Shown piece by piece: positions 14,961 through 23,367 of a stretch of 48,257 bases of DNA. The position numbers and the translations under genes are program-made. Origin of the DNA: Clostridia bacterium (GTDB lineage: Bacteria > Bacillota > Clostridia > Lachnospirales > Lachnospiraceae); assembly GCA_910575245.1 (NCBI GenBank), contig CAJTEN010000033.1, positions 1-48,257 on the forward strand. The letters are read 5' to 3'. The number at the start of each line of letters is the position of its first letter. The first letter of the stretch is position 1. The notes below the pieces were generated by a model. It was not told the origin of the DNA. It saw only the letters and a program-made list of their open reading frames with translations, and ran no database searches.

Positions 14961-15860
14961 CTATACAGGCTGTAATTCACTTGCCAGTCTCTCTATTACC
15001 TCTATAGGAAGATTTGAAAATTCTGCTACTTTGTCCATTGATAATGCTCCATCATTTAGCATACGCTTAGCCGTCTCAATCTTTTCATCATACCTTGCTT
15101 CTTGCTTTGCCTCATATCTCTCACTCTCAACATAAGAACGCATGATCTCTTCTTCGTCATACAGTACCATCATGATATCCATTACCTCACTTTCCCTGTT
15201 ACTGAGATATTCCCTTAACACGTCCCTGTCTTTGCAGAGCCGGATCGCCTCCGTCACTGCCTTCCGTGTCCTTCCATGCTTTTTCATCTGTTCATTACAT
15301 ATCTTTGTAAAAAGGACATACTGGTTGATGATATCCCCTTCTTTCCCATCATATATCATTTTTACTTTTACATCAATCCCACATTCTTTTCCGGCAAAGA
15401 ATTCCTGTGCCAGCGAGATCTCTGACGGCCTTGTCTTCCTCTCCCCAGTGAATATCACGTATATCTCTGGGATTGGCATCTGTACTTTTTTACTCTTATA
15501 CAGGTTCTGTTTGGTACGTTCAAAGTAGTCATGCCATGTCTGCACCAGGTACATCAGCGCACGGACTATGATGTTCACTGTCCATACGGATGACTGTGCC
15601 TCTACGAATATCATCAGCCTGTCTTCCACTACAAATCCAAGGTCATTGTATATATTGTCTGTCAGCACGTTCTTGATCGTGACATCCGTCAGATCATCCT
15701 CTGTAACATTATCTTCCGGATGCAGCGCCTTATACAACTGCAGCAGATATTTTTTATTCTGGAACAGGTCTGTAAAAACACTGTCTTTGATCGTACGCTT
15801 CATCACCTTTTTCTGTTCTTCTGTCTCACTGTTTAGCGTATCCTTATTTATTATATCCAT
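14961..15860 (-). CDS. Rpn/PD-(D/E)XK nuclease family transposase-like protein
   Basis: I choose MDIINKDTLNSETEE (ATG 15858-15860), because AAGAAGG lies upstream; a GTG three codons earlier is possible. The 299 residues fit the Rpn (recombination-promoting nuclease, PDDEXK_2) family. RTIKDSVFTDLFQNKKYLLQ is the typical start. The nuclease core (about 45-150) shows NDLGFVVEDRLMIFVEAQSS, where E-x-Q replaces E-x-K as usual in this group. A helical C-terminal region carries EARYDEKIETAKRMLNDG. E. coli Rpn proteins cut DNA and promote RecA-independent recombination. Such genes are frequent in Lachnospiraceae and spread in islands. Confidence 0.88.
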   Translation of the reverse strand: MDIINKDTLNSETEEQKKVMKRTIKDSVFTDLFQNKKYLLQLYKALHPEDNVTEDDLTDVTIKNVLTDNIYNDLGFVVEDRLMIFVEAQSSVWTVNIIVRALMYLVQTWHDYFERTKQNLYKSKKVQMPIPEIYVIFTGERKTRPSEISLAQEFFAGKECGIDVKVKMIYDGKEGDIINQYVLFTKICNEQMKKHGRTRKAVTEAIRLCKDRDVLREYLSNRESEVMDIMMVLYDEEEIMRSYVESERYEAKQEARYDEKIETAKRMLNDGALSMDKVAEFSNLPIEVIERLASELQPV

Positions 15861-16086
15861 TCCTGACACCTTCTTCGTAAATACATCTTTCCGAAAATTT
15901 CTTTATGTGTTTATGATACCATAGTTCTGTTGGCTTTACAATGAGAATTCTCCCAATATGAAACTGTGCTGTCTCTCTGCCCGTCAACAGGGACGTCAGA
16001 AAGGCGGACTATGTTAGTCCATCCTTTCCAACGTATCCCTCAAACTCTGATCTTTTTTGACAGCGTATCCCTCCGCCATACTGCCA

Positions 16087-16428
16087 TCATTCTTCGATCT
16101 CCTCGATCCGATCCCTTTCTCTGCTATAACGGTACAGGCTGAAAGAGAGTATTTCCTCCGGATCCACCTGTGTCTCATTGACTGTTCTCACCATCTGCCT
16201 GTAAAAATCATTCTCCTGTGTCCCGTCATCAGGAAGCAGCAGCACTTCATGGAGCGAACTGGGCAGGATCAGCAGATCCAAATGCAGTTCATCCGCCAGT
16301 TCTTTTATCTTTTCAGAATACAGCATTGCCGAAGCGCCGAACATCCTCTCCCTGTTGGTCAGTACATAGAGCGGTAAGCTGCCCTCTTCCATGGCAAGTC
16401 CCATCATGTCATGCAGAAACTGCTGCAT
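16087..16428 (-). pseudogene. DUF5688 protein, only the C-terminal third
   Basis: The frame includes GSLPLYVLTNRERMFGASAM and LLILPSSLHEVLLLPDD, typical of the C-terminal part of DUF5688 proteins (about 300 residues or more). The upstream two thirds are missing. At about 16434 the sequence switches to an IS3 end, so the IS insertion, perhaps with later deletion, truncated the gene. Confidence 0.7.
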
Positions 16429-16483
16429 GGGTTGGTACTATGTCAAGAAAAAGTACAAGTTAAACGTGGACTTTTTTGCCGAA

Positions 16484-16648
16484 TCAACGGAATCCGATTC
16501 CGCTGTTTTCCGCAATCATGTCTTCCAGATCATCCAATCCGGTTAACACTTCCTCACGGAACTCCTGAATCCGTTCCATGATGTCTTCCAGCAGATCGCG
16601 CAGTTCTTCCCTCTCCCGGATTAATGTTTCCACGTTTTTTGACTTCAT
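16484..16648 (-). CDS. 54-residue coiled-coil protein in the IS3 remnant
   Basis: ATG at 16646-16648 has AGGAGG 9 bases upstream. The product MKSKNVETLIREREELRDLL continues as an acidic heptad-like helix to residue 47 and ends SGIGFR. It lies between the orfB stop and the IS end, where accessory genes are unusual for IS3. No function is known to me. Confidence 0.5.
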   Translation of the reverse strand: MKSKNVETLIREREELRDLLEDIMERIQEFREEVLTGLDDLEDMIAENSGIGFR

Positions 16649-16710
16649 CCGGCAGTACCTCCTTCCTTTTTATCTATCCCACCCCTTGGCTCCGCTCCTC
16701 ATGACAACAC

Positions 16711-16965
16711 TTAACCTGTTTCCTTCATTTTCGCTTCTATCCTGGCCAGATATTGTTTTTCATATTCGCTGGGGGAGCGGTATCCACAATGGCTGTGGAT
16801 CCGCACTGTATTGTAGAACGCTTCTATATATTCAAACACAAGCCTGTATGCATGGCTGTAATCTATGATATGGAACCGGCTGGTCCATTCTCTCTTGATC
16901 AGGGAATGGAAGCTTTCTATGCAGGCGTTGTCCCATGGACAGGCTTTCGACGAATAACCTGCAAA
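16711..16965 (-). pseudogene. IS3 orfB transposase, C-terminal fragment
   Basis: The frame GYSSKACPWDNACIESFHSL, IKREWTSRFHIIDYSHAYRL, FEYIEAFYNTVRIHSHCGYR is the end of an rve integrase domain, including the catalytic glutamate in CIESFHSLIK. It ends in TAA at 16711. About 80 of roughly 280 residues remain. Confidence 0.85.
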
Positions 16966-18254
16966 GATACATTTTCAGAATTGAGCCTTTGCCCGGAACG
17001 AAGGTGCAGGCCATTTTCACTCATGCAGCAGATATACAGACAGCAGCAGCGCTCCCTCTGTTCTGCCCGCTTAGGGTGGGCGTACTCATCCTCATTTCCG
17101 TCTCCGAATCTGGCATTAAGGAAAACAGGCTTCTGAAAATATTAGGAAGCCCTAAATTTTACAACAGCACAATGCAGATCCCACTGGCACTCGGTTATAA
17201 CATGATGGGCTCTATGTATTTCGCAGATTTAGCAAAATTATTACATTTAGTAGTTGTTGGGCCAAGTGGAACCGGAAAAAGCGTTGCACTGCAATGTATA
17301 ATCCTAAGTATAATCTTTAAATGCCCTGTAAATTCTGTACGTTTGATACTGTTCGATATTGGGGCTAACAGCTTATCACATTTTGCCAATATAGACCACT
17401 TATACCATCCAATCGTAAAAGATTCGGAAACCGGAATTACTGTTTTGGAATCCCTTGTTGCCGAAATGGATAAAAGGATTGAGCTGGGCGAAGATGCATG
17501 CCATGCCTTACCATTTATTATCTGCTTAATTGACGAATTTGACGATACCATTGCAGGAATTGAAAATAAGCAGGATGCCAAAAGGTTTACGGCATCCCTC
17601 AACAGCATAATACGCAGAGGGCGCAAGGCCAAGATCATTCTGATCCTTGCTTCGCACAATCCCAAACTAGAGAACGTCAAAATCAATATAAGTGGAATCA
17701 TTCCCCGCATTTCTTTCCAGAGTACCAACCATTATAATTCTTCAACAGCGATTGGAGGCTCCAGTGCCCAGAACCTATCCGGGGAAGGGGCTATGCTTTT
17801 CAAATCTCAGGAAGAATGTACACCGATCCTGCTCCAGGGCTCGTATGTAACCCCTGCTGAGATAACGAAGATGCTGGAAAACTTTCCTAAAGTTTATGAA
17901 AACATTGATATGCTGGAAATGAAATTTCCAGAAATATCAGACGATCCAGTCTCTGGTAATGTTACCGTCAAAAAGGATAAACAGGAATTAGCTGATATTC
18001 TATTTTGGGCTTTAAATAATACACATATTTCCGTCCTTCAAATACAAAAAAATTTTAAAATTGGAAAGCGGGCTACTGAAATCATGAATGAACTTTATAA
18101 AATGAATATCGTCACGACTAAGTTCTCAAATCAACCAAGGGAAGTCATTGCCAACTGTCCTGAGGATCTGTCCTCTGAAACAATACGCTTCCCGGAAGAT
18201 TATGGATACACCGAAGCACAGATCAAAGCGGCATTTGAATCAAAAAAACTTTAG
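16935..18254 (+). CDS. FtsK/SpoIIIE-type ATPase, 5'-truncated element gene
   Basis: From about 16966 the frame matches FtsK-type ATPases of integrative elements (RYIFRIEPLPGTKVQAIFTH). Visible parts are the Walker A motif VVGPSGTGKSVALQ (near residue 110 of this frame), Walker B ICLIDEFDD, RRGRKAKIILILASHNP, and a C-terminal winged-helix region (about 355-439). The codons before 16966 come from IS3 sequence read in a chance frame, and the ATG at 16935 is fortuitous. The natural N-terminus is lost, so this is probably a pseudogene in practice. In Tn916-like elements such ATPases (Orf21) couple DNA to the transfer machine. No other transfer gene is left. Confidence 0.8.
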   Translation: MDRLSTNNLQRYIFRIEPLPGTKVQAIFTHAADIQTAAALPLFCPLRVGVLILISVSESGIKENRLLKILGSPKFYNSTMQIPLALGYNMMGSMYFADLAKLLHLVVVGPSGTGKSVALQCIILSIIFKCPVNSVRLILFDIGANSLSHFANIDHLYHPIVKDSETGITVLESLVAEMDKRIELGEDACHALPFIICLIDEFDDTIAGIENKQDAKRFTASLNSIIRRGRKAKIILILASHNPKLENVKINISGIIPRISFQSTNHYNSSTAIGGSSAQNLSGEGAMLFKSQEECTPILLQGSYVTPAEITKMLENFPKVYENIDMLEMKFPEISDDPVSGNVTVKKDKQELADILFWALNNTHISVLQIQKNFKIGKRATEIMNELYKMNIVTTKFSNQPREVIANCPEDLSSETIRFPEDYGYTEAQIKAAFESKKL

Positions 18255-18360
18255 TAAATAAAGGAATTTAAGCTACACATTTGCCTGCATTGGAATTCCA
18301 AAACAATAATATGCTTCATTATATCTATCTTATCATTTTACAAAGAAAGGGGGTAATCTC

Positions 18361-19427
18361 ATGCAGCCGGACATTGATTTACAACAGTTGCAGGCATTGT
18401 TACAATGTGATACGCTAGATGTGTGTAACGTGCTTGATATGATCATGGCCAGCAAAAGAGAAAGGATTAAGAAGCTTCATACTTACTCGATCACCCCCGC
18501 TTATTCTCACAATAAATACTGGATGACTTATTTCAAATGCGAGAATAAAACCAGACAGCTCATCCGCGGGAAAACCGAGGACGAGCTGTTAGACAAACTT
18601 GTGAAGCTGTATGAAGAAAATGCGACCCTTGACAACTTAACATTCAACAAACTGTTTGACGAGTGGCTTGAATACAAAAAAGCAATAACCAACAGCGTCA
18701 ATACAATAAAGCGGCATAAACAGCACTATGCAAAGTATTTTGAACCCTCAAAACTGCATTCCATGAAACTTTCAGACATTGATACATTCGTATTGGAAAT
18801 GGAATGCAATCGTATGGTAAAAGAGTTCAATCTAACACGTAAAGCATGGGTAAATGCTAAAACTATCCTAATAGGCATGTTCGACTATGCAAAGCGGAAA
18901 AAGTATATCACAGACAATCCGTTATCTGACATGAGGATAACTGTACGGTATAAGCAGGTCGTTAAAAAATCAGGAAATACGCAAACGTATAATACTGATG
19001 AATTAGAAGAACTGAAGAGGAAGTACGCGACCAGGAAGCTAACCGCAACTATGTTGTCGAACATACAAAAACCAACCGCGACAGATTTGTTGTTTTAGTC
19101 CCCCAGGCAAAGAAATTATTGGAAAAACTGGATATGAACAGCTTATATCTGTTTGAGCGAAATGGAGAACGACTGACGGCAAGACAGGTAGCATATGTTT
19201 TAGAGAAATATGCTGAACGGCAAGGCGTTGGAACAAAAAGTACCCACAAGATACGAAAGACCTACGCTTCAATGCTTAATGCCTATGGCGTACCCATAGA
19301 TGCTATCAGAGAGCAGTTAGGCCATTCAGAACTGTCTACTACCCTGTCATACATATATAACCCGTTGACAGAAGACGCCACTTATTCAATGATCGCCAAC
19401 GCTTTGGACGGCAAAAAAAACGAGTGA
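18361..19427 (+). pseudogene. Tyrosine integrase with central deletion (int3)
   Basis: GGGGG lies 6 bases before the ATG. The first frame (18361-19098) gives an arm-binding domain (NKYWMTYFKCENKTRQLIRG) and a SAM-like core-binding domain to NTDELEELK. Then a deletion of roughly 70 codons plus a frameshift removes the first catalytic arginine box. The second frame resumes at EEVRDQEANRNYVVEHTKT, passes KSTHKIRKTYASMLNAYG and LGHSELSTTLSYIYNPLTED (box II and catalytic tyrosine), and stops at 19427. It is next to its target, the tRNA-Gly 3' end, and reads towards it. The enzyme cannot be active. Confidence 0.88.
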
Positions 19428-19434
19428 TTTAAAT

Positions 19435-19454
19435 GTGATTCAAAGTGATTCAAA
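19435..19454 (+). repeat. Doubled GATTCAAA repeat after int3
   Basis: GTGATTCAAAGTGATTCAAA begins 8 bp after the integrase stop, with a degenerate third unit (GTGATTTAAAT) before it. Confidence 0.6.
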
Positions 19455-19473
19455 ATTTACAAACAGACAAAAC

Positions 19474-19506
19474 AGCGGAAATGCCGTATTTATCAGCATT
19501 TCCGCT
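19474..19506 (+). terminator. Conserved post-integrase hairpin, copy 3
   Basis: AGCGGAAATGC and GCATTTCCGCT form an 11-bp perfect stem, followed by ATTTTT. It lies 12 bp before the tRNA end, so it separates convergent int and tRNA transcription. Confidence 0.8.
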
Positions 19507-19517
19507 ATTTTTAAAAG

Positions 19518-19590
19518 AGCGCGAGACGGGACTCGAACCCGCGACCCCGACCTTGGCAAGGTCGTGCTCCACCAACTGAGCCACTCGCGC
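19518..19590 (-). tRNA. tRNA-Gly (anticodon GCC)
   Basis: The 73-nt cloverleaf is complete on the minus strand. The acceptor GCGCGAG pairs with CTCGCGC. The D stem is GCTC/GAGC. The anticodon arm is CGACC-TTGCCAA-GGTCG. The T arm is GCGGG-TTCGAGT-CCCGT. U73 as discriminator is usual for glycine tRNAs. CCA is not encoded. The last 21-27 bases recur at 11397 and 8802, so its 3' end is the integration site of the stacked elements. The gene is intact after integration. Confidence 0.95.
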
Positions 19591-19855
19591 ATATTACTTA
19601 TCCGGCTTGTTTATCTTATGTATCGCTCGGACAAGTAATACTATACTATATAGGTTTCACTTTGTCAACACATATTTTAAAATTTGTAAAATTCAATAAT
19701 TTTTTTGTATTTTTTTAATTTTATACACAATTAAGACTTTGTCTTTATACCTGTCCCATATCCGCATCACAGACTACCCTCGGCAGTATAAATTCATTTA
19801 CCGACAAAAGCAGACAAATAATTATCATCAGCCATCAACCAGAAATCCATTATCA
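19591..19855. other. Intergenic stretch upstream of tRNA-Gly
   Basis: AT-rich, without a gene. It should hold the tRNA promoter on the minus strand and the 3' region of the GH3 gene. Confidence 0.4.
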
Positions 19856-21388
19856 TTACTCCAGCTTCTCGGCACACTTTATACGGTAGATCCGTTCCAA
19901 AGACTCATTGATCCGATCCTCTGAAATCGTACCCTCCTGTACAGCTGCCAGCAGCGCATCATAAGCAGCACTGAAATCTTCCGGCATGAACAGCATATCC
20001 GCACCGGCCTCTATCGCCATCACCGCCGCCTGCTCCGAAGTATAATACTCAGTGATCGCCCCCGTATCCAGGGCATCTGTTATAATCACTCCCTGAAAAC
20101 CAAGTTCGTTCCGCAGCACATCTGATATAAGCACCTTGGACAAAGAAGATGGTACAGCCTCCTCGTCCACAGCAGACGCAGTAATATGGCTGACCATAAC
20201 AAAATCCGCACCGGCCTCTATTCCCGACTTGAATGGAATGAATTCGCTATTCCTCATTTCCTCCAACGTCCTGGTCGTTTCCACCCTGCCCGCATGGGTA
20301 TCCCCTTCCGCCTCTCCGATTCCCGGAAAATGTTTCAGGCAGGAACTGACACCGACGCCTTCGATCCCTTCCACCACATTGGAAACCATATCTCCCACTG
20401 CCTGTGCATCTGATCCGAATACACGTTCTCCAAGCTTGCTGCTGGCCGCATCCGCCACATCTGCCACAGGTGCAAAGTCAAGATTAAATCCCAGTTCTTT
20501 CAAATAATTTCCCAATGTCATACCTGTCTCATATGCCTGTGATGCATCACCAGCTTCTCCTATCGTTGCCATATCGTCAACCTGAATCACTTCTATACGG
20601 CTTGAGGCCACTTTACTGGCATCCCCACCCTCTTCCTCCACTCCAAGAAATATAGGATATTTGCTCATCGAAACCGTGTTGGAGAGCATCTCCGTAAGCT
20701 GTTCCTTGTCCAGTATGTTCTTCTCGGAATAGACAAATCCACCGACTGCATACTCATTCAATGCCTCACGGGTCCCGTCTCCTGCACGCGTGACAGTTGA
20801 AACACCGGTAATCACTTCAGGTTTCACGATAAACAAGCCCGCCACCTTATCTTCCAGAGGCATCTCAGAAATATATGCGTTTACGATTTCTCCCAGATAG
20901 TCTTCTTCCGGTTCCTCTGGCTCTTCCTCTTCCATCGTCTCCGGCGGATCAATCACCACATCACGAGCCGCCTCCGCCTCCTGCTCCGCCTTCAGCCGCT
21001 CTTCTTCCTGTTCCGCCTTCTTTGCTTTCACAATGCCGGCTATGCTTTTACCGATATAAGCGCCTCCTGCAAGCAAAAGAATCAGAAATATAAATACGAC
21101 TGCATACGCAATAATCTGATTACGTACTCTCCTGCGGCGTCTGTACACGCGGCGTTCGTCTTCTTCCCATTCTTCATCGTCGTAATCTTCGTCATCTTCA
21201 TCATCATCCGATTCCTCGTCATCATCTATCTCTTCATCATCCGATTCCTCATCGTCATCTATCTCTTCATCATCCGATTCCTCATCATCGTCTATCTCTT
21301 CATCATCTAATTCCTCATCATCATAAATCTCTTCATTCTCATACTCATCATCCGAGTATCTTCTTTTTCTGCCGAACAGTTTTCCCAT
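19856..21388 (-). CDS. Membrane-anchored GH3 beta-N-acetylhexosaminidase-like protein
   Basis: The 510 residues fall into three parts. Residues 1-80 form an extremely acidic tail with a repeated 11-residue unit (ESDDEEIDDDE). Residues 81-115 hold an arginine cluster and one membrane segment (IIAYAVVFIFLILLLAGGAY), which predicts an acidic cytoplasmic tail. A glutamate-rich linker and an extracellular GH3 domain (about 165-510) follow. That domain has the NagZ-type signature KHFPGIGEAEGDTH and the nucleophile region IITDALDTGAI. NagZ enzymes cut beta-N-acetylglucosaminides in wall recycling. An anchored outer enzyme would act on peptidoglycan fragments; this is inference. Confidence 0.87.
   Translation of the reverse strand: MGKLFGRKRRYSDDEYENEEIYDDEELDDEEIDDDEESDDEEIDDDEESDDEEIDDDEESDDDEDDEDYDDEEWEEDERRVYRRRRRVRNQIIAYAVVFIFLILLLAGGAYIGKSIAGIVKAKKAEQEEERLKAEQEAEAARDVVIDPPETMEEEEPEEPEEDYLGEIVNAYISEMPLEDKVAGLFIVKPEVITGVSTVTRAGDGTREALNEYAVGGFVYSEKNILDKEQLTEMLSNTVSMSKYPIFLGVEEEGGDASKVASSRIEVIQVDDMATIGEAGDASQAYETGMTLGNYLKELGFNLDFAPVADVADAASSKLGERVFGSDAQAVGDMVSNVVEGIEGVGVSSCLKHFPGIGEAEGDTHAGRVETTRTLEEMRNSEFIPFKSGIEAGADFVMVSHITASAVDEEAVPSSLSKVLISDVLRNELGFQGVIITDALDTGAITEYYTSEQAAVMAIEAGADMLFMPEDFSAAYDALLAAVQEGTISEDRINESLERIYRIKCAEKLE
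21201..21332. repeat. 33-bp tandem repeat inside the GH3 gene
   Basis: Four in-frame units start at 21201, 21234, 21267 and 21300; the first three are nearly identical. They encode the acidic ESDDEEIDDDE units. Copy number could change by slippage or recombination without breaking the frame. Confidence 0.85.
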
Positions 21389-21605
21389 ATCAGTCCTCCT
21401 GCTTTATCACATAGGAATATAATCATTCTGTATTTTCACAAAGTAAACTCAGTGTATACAGCAACTATACTATAACTTATTTTTACAAAATATTCTACCT
21501 GATTTTACTTTTTTCGATGTTCTTTTCAAATGCAGCAGTCGTTCAGATATCTTTCTGTCTATGTGCCCGTATCCCAAATAATGTCCGTATCTTCCCGCAC
21601 ACATC

Positions 21606-21903
21606 GAAGCGGGTACCAATTCTCTAAGAATCAATACCCGCTTCTAAACTACACTATCCAATGGCCCATACCTCCACTTTTTCTTCTTTCGTACTCTTTC
21701 CACTTTTCTTTCGTATGCATATACTGTAACGTCTTATTATTCCTTCTTCTGTGATTCGTTACTTTCTCTCATGTACTCGACTACGTTTCTTTGCTTTGTC
21801 ATTGGTTCCTTATTCATTTGTACTTTAAAATGGATTGTAAGTTATGTTTTCGGTGGACCATACCTCCTTTTCTTTAGGATATCTATCTGAACTTGTTTGT
21901 TAT
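21606..21903 (-). ncRNA. Possible small RNA or small-peptide transcript
   Basis: A near-consensus promoter (21910-21937) fires into a 300-bp space without a recognisable gene and ends at a strong hairpin (GAAGCGGGTA/TACCCGCTTC, 21606-21644). The hairpin lacks a U run. The word TGG-n-CCATACCTCC occurs twice (21854 and 21662). Short frames occur, for example a 26-codon one starting MNKEPMTKQRNVVEYMRESN, but without good ribosome sites. I cannot match it to a known RNA. Confidence 0.3.
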
Positions 21904-21909
21904 GATTTA

Positions 21910-21937
21910 ATTATAACAGCTAATTTCCATTTGTCAA
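21910..21937 (-). promoter_or_regulatory. Strong promoter with extended -10
   Basis: TTGACA and TATAAT are 16 bp apart on the minus strand, with TGT directly before TATAAT. It is one of the closest consensus matches in the window. No protein gene lies within 500 bp downstream. Confidence 0.7.
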
Positions 21938-22021
21938 CACTTTTTTTCAAAAAAATTATTATTTTTGCAATTTATTTTTAAATACCACAAATTATCGCAT
22001 TTTTAGTATTTTTTCCATATA

Positions 22022-23104
22022 TTAACTGTCAATTCTGCCAGAAAGTCGCATCGCTTCCTGTAAAAATTCTCTGATCCTTGCATAGTATACTTCCGGTTCC
22101 TTGTCCTGCGCCTGTGCATGTCCTGCACCCTCTATGATCAATAGTTCCTTCCGGCACGCTGCCTCCTCATACAGGTTTCTGGCCATCTGTACATTAATCA
22201 TCGCATCATCTTCCCCATGAATAAATAAGGTCGGTACACTGCTTCTTGCAACGGCCCTAATCGCTGATGCATCTTTCAGATTATAGCCGCCCCTAAGCTT
22301 AAGAACCACGCAAGCAGAATCGACCAGCGGAAATGCCGGAAGATGGAACCACTCTTCGATTTTCTCTCCGAACATAGAATAGGCATCTGTATAAGCACAG
22401 TCGGAGACCACCGCGATAATATTGTCAGGCAGGTTCTCCTCCCCTGTTAACATCAGTGCTGTAGCCGCACCCATGGACTGTCCGTGAATAATGATCTGCG
22501 CTTCTTCATCCTGCGCCAGGATATGGTTGATCCAAAGCATGCAGTCATAATGATCCGTCCATCCCATCCCGATGAAATCGCCATCGCTTTCTCCCTGGCA
22601 TCGCAAGTCCGGCACAACAACATGATACCCTTCGCCATAATACCAGCACGCGAAGGGATACATCTCTTCCTTCCATCCCGTATATCCATGCAGTACAAGT
22701 ACCCAGACGTGGCTGTCTTCACGGGAAAAGAATTCTCTTGCGGCCAGAGCATAACCGTCTCCGCTTATGACAGAGATCAAACGGGATTCCACCGTTTCCA
22801 GCCATGCATTCGTCTCATTTAACGCTAGCTGCCGGTTTACCTGAATATCAGATGTCTGCACCTGTGCGGCATAACTGTCTTCTGTAATTCTTTCGAAGGC
22901 TTTTAATTTCTCCATAAAGGAAGGCACGAGTGCCGCACTGACAAGAAAGTTAATCAGAAAAAAATACAGAAGCAGTATTATTCCACCCGCCACACTTACT
23001 GTTATTATAAATTTTTTCCGTTTACGGATCTTTGGTTTGGTCACAGACTTTGTTTCCTTTGTGTATTTCATTTGCCGAAAGCTGTCTTCTACGATTTCAG
23101 TCAC
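22022..23104 (-). CDS. Alpha/beta hydrolase with N-terminal membrane anchor
   Basis: The 360-residue frame starts with GTG at 23104 without a clear ribosome site. An ATG 11 codons later (MKYTKETKS) is as likely. A basic stretch and one membrane helix (about 30-60) are followed by a hydrolase fold with LHGYTGWKEEM (oxyanion), GQSMGAA (nucleophilic serine), HGEDDAMINV (acid) and GAGHAQA (histidine). Relatives in Firmicutes are surface-exposed esterases or peptidases of unknown substrate. The arrangement suggests an outer, membrane-bound enzyme. Confidence 0.85.
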   Translation of the reverse strand: MTEIVEDSFRQMKYTKETKSVTKPKIRKRKKFIITVSVAGGIILLLYFFLINFLVSAALVPSFMEKLKAFERITEDSYAAQVQTSDIQVNRQLALNETNAWLETVESRLISVISGDGYALAAREFFSREDSHVWVLVLHGYTGWKEEMYPFACWYYGEGYHVVVPDLRCQGESDGDFIGMGWTDHYDCMLWINHILAQDEEAQIIIHGQSMGAATALMLTGEENLPDNIIAVVSDCAYTDAYSMFGEKIEEWFHLPAFPLVDSACVVLKLRGGYNLKDASAIRAVARSSVPTLFIHGEDDAMINVQMARNLYEEAACRKELLIIEGAGHAQAQDKEPEVYYARIREFLQEAMRLSGRIDS

Positions 23105-23198
23105 AATACAGCACTCGTTTACTTATATATATTTTACTCTAAATTATCACTCAATTCTACCAAATATACTTAATTTGCGTATACCACTTTATGGCATT

Positions 23199-23236
23199 TG
23201 TAACAGTTTAGACTCCGTCTTCCCTGTTACAGTATC
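23199..23236. repeat. Dispersed GTAACAG repeat, short copy
   Basis: TGTAACAG and CTGTTACA enclose GACTCCGTCTTCC. It is an abbreviated member of the backbone repeat best seen at 30441-30583. Confidence 0.5.
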
Positions 23237-23283
23237 CAGCTATCTTAAATTGCTTCGAAACAGGCCGGAGCCTTTAAGAAAAA

Positions 23284-23314
23284 GAGACAGCAATACTCCA
23301 AAGTATTCTGTCTC
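23284..23314 (-). terminator. Terminator of lysC
   Basis: GAGACAG and CTGTCTC with an inner AATACT/AGTATT. On the minus strand it is followed by TTTTTC. It lies 54 bp after the lysC stop. Confidence 0.85.
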
Positions 23315-23367
23315 CATGTTTCATCCGGTTTACATTCACTGCACCGGCTATACATCCTCACTCTGCC

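Larger units (their letters stand above)
16434..16965 (-). mobile_element. IS3-family remnant
   Basis: The left edge (GGTTGGTACTATGTCAAGAA) resembles an IS3-type terminal repeat. The block holds the 3' part of orfB and a small 54-residue frame. The other end, orfA and most of orfB are gone. At about 16965 FtsK sequence begins without any IS end, so a deletion joined them. Confidence 0.65.

Noticed and set aside
16935..18254. Chromosomal FtsK/SpoIIIE division translocase
   Set aside because: No N-terminal membrane domain is present and the sequence resembles element-type ATPases; the context is mobile debris.
21201..21332. CRISPR-like array of 33-bp repeats
   Set aside because: Units follow without spacers and are in-frame codons of an acidic tail. 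No cas genes lie in the window.
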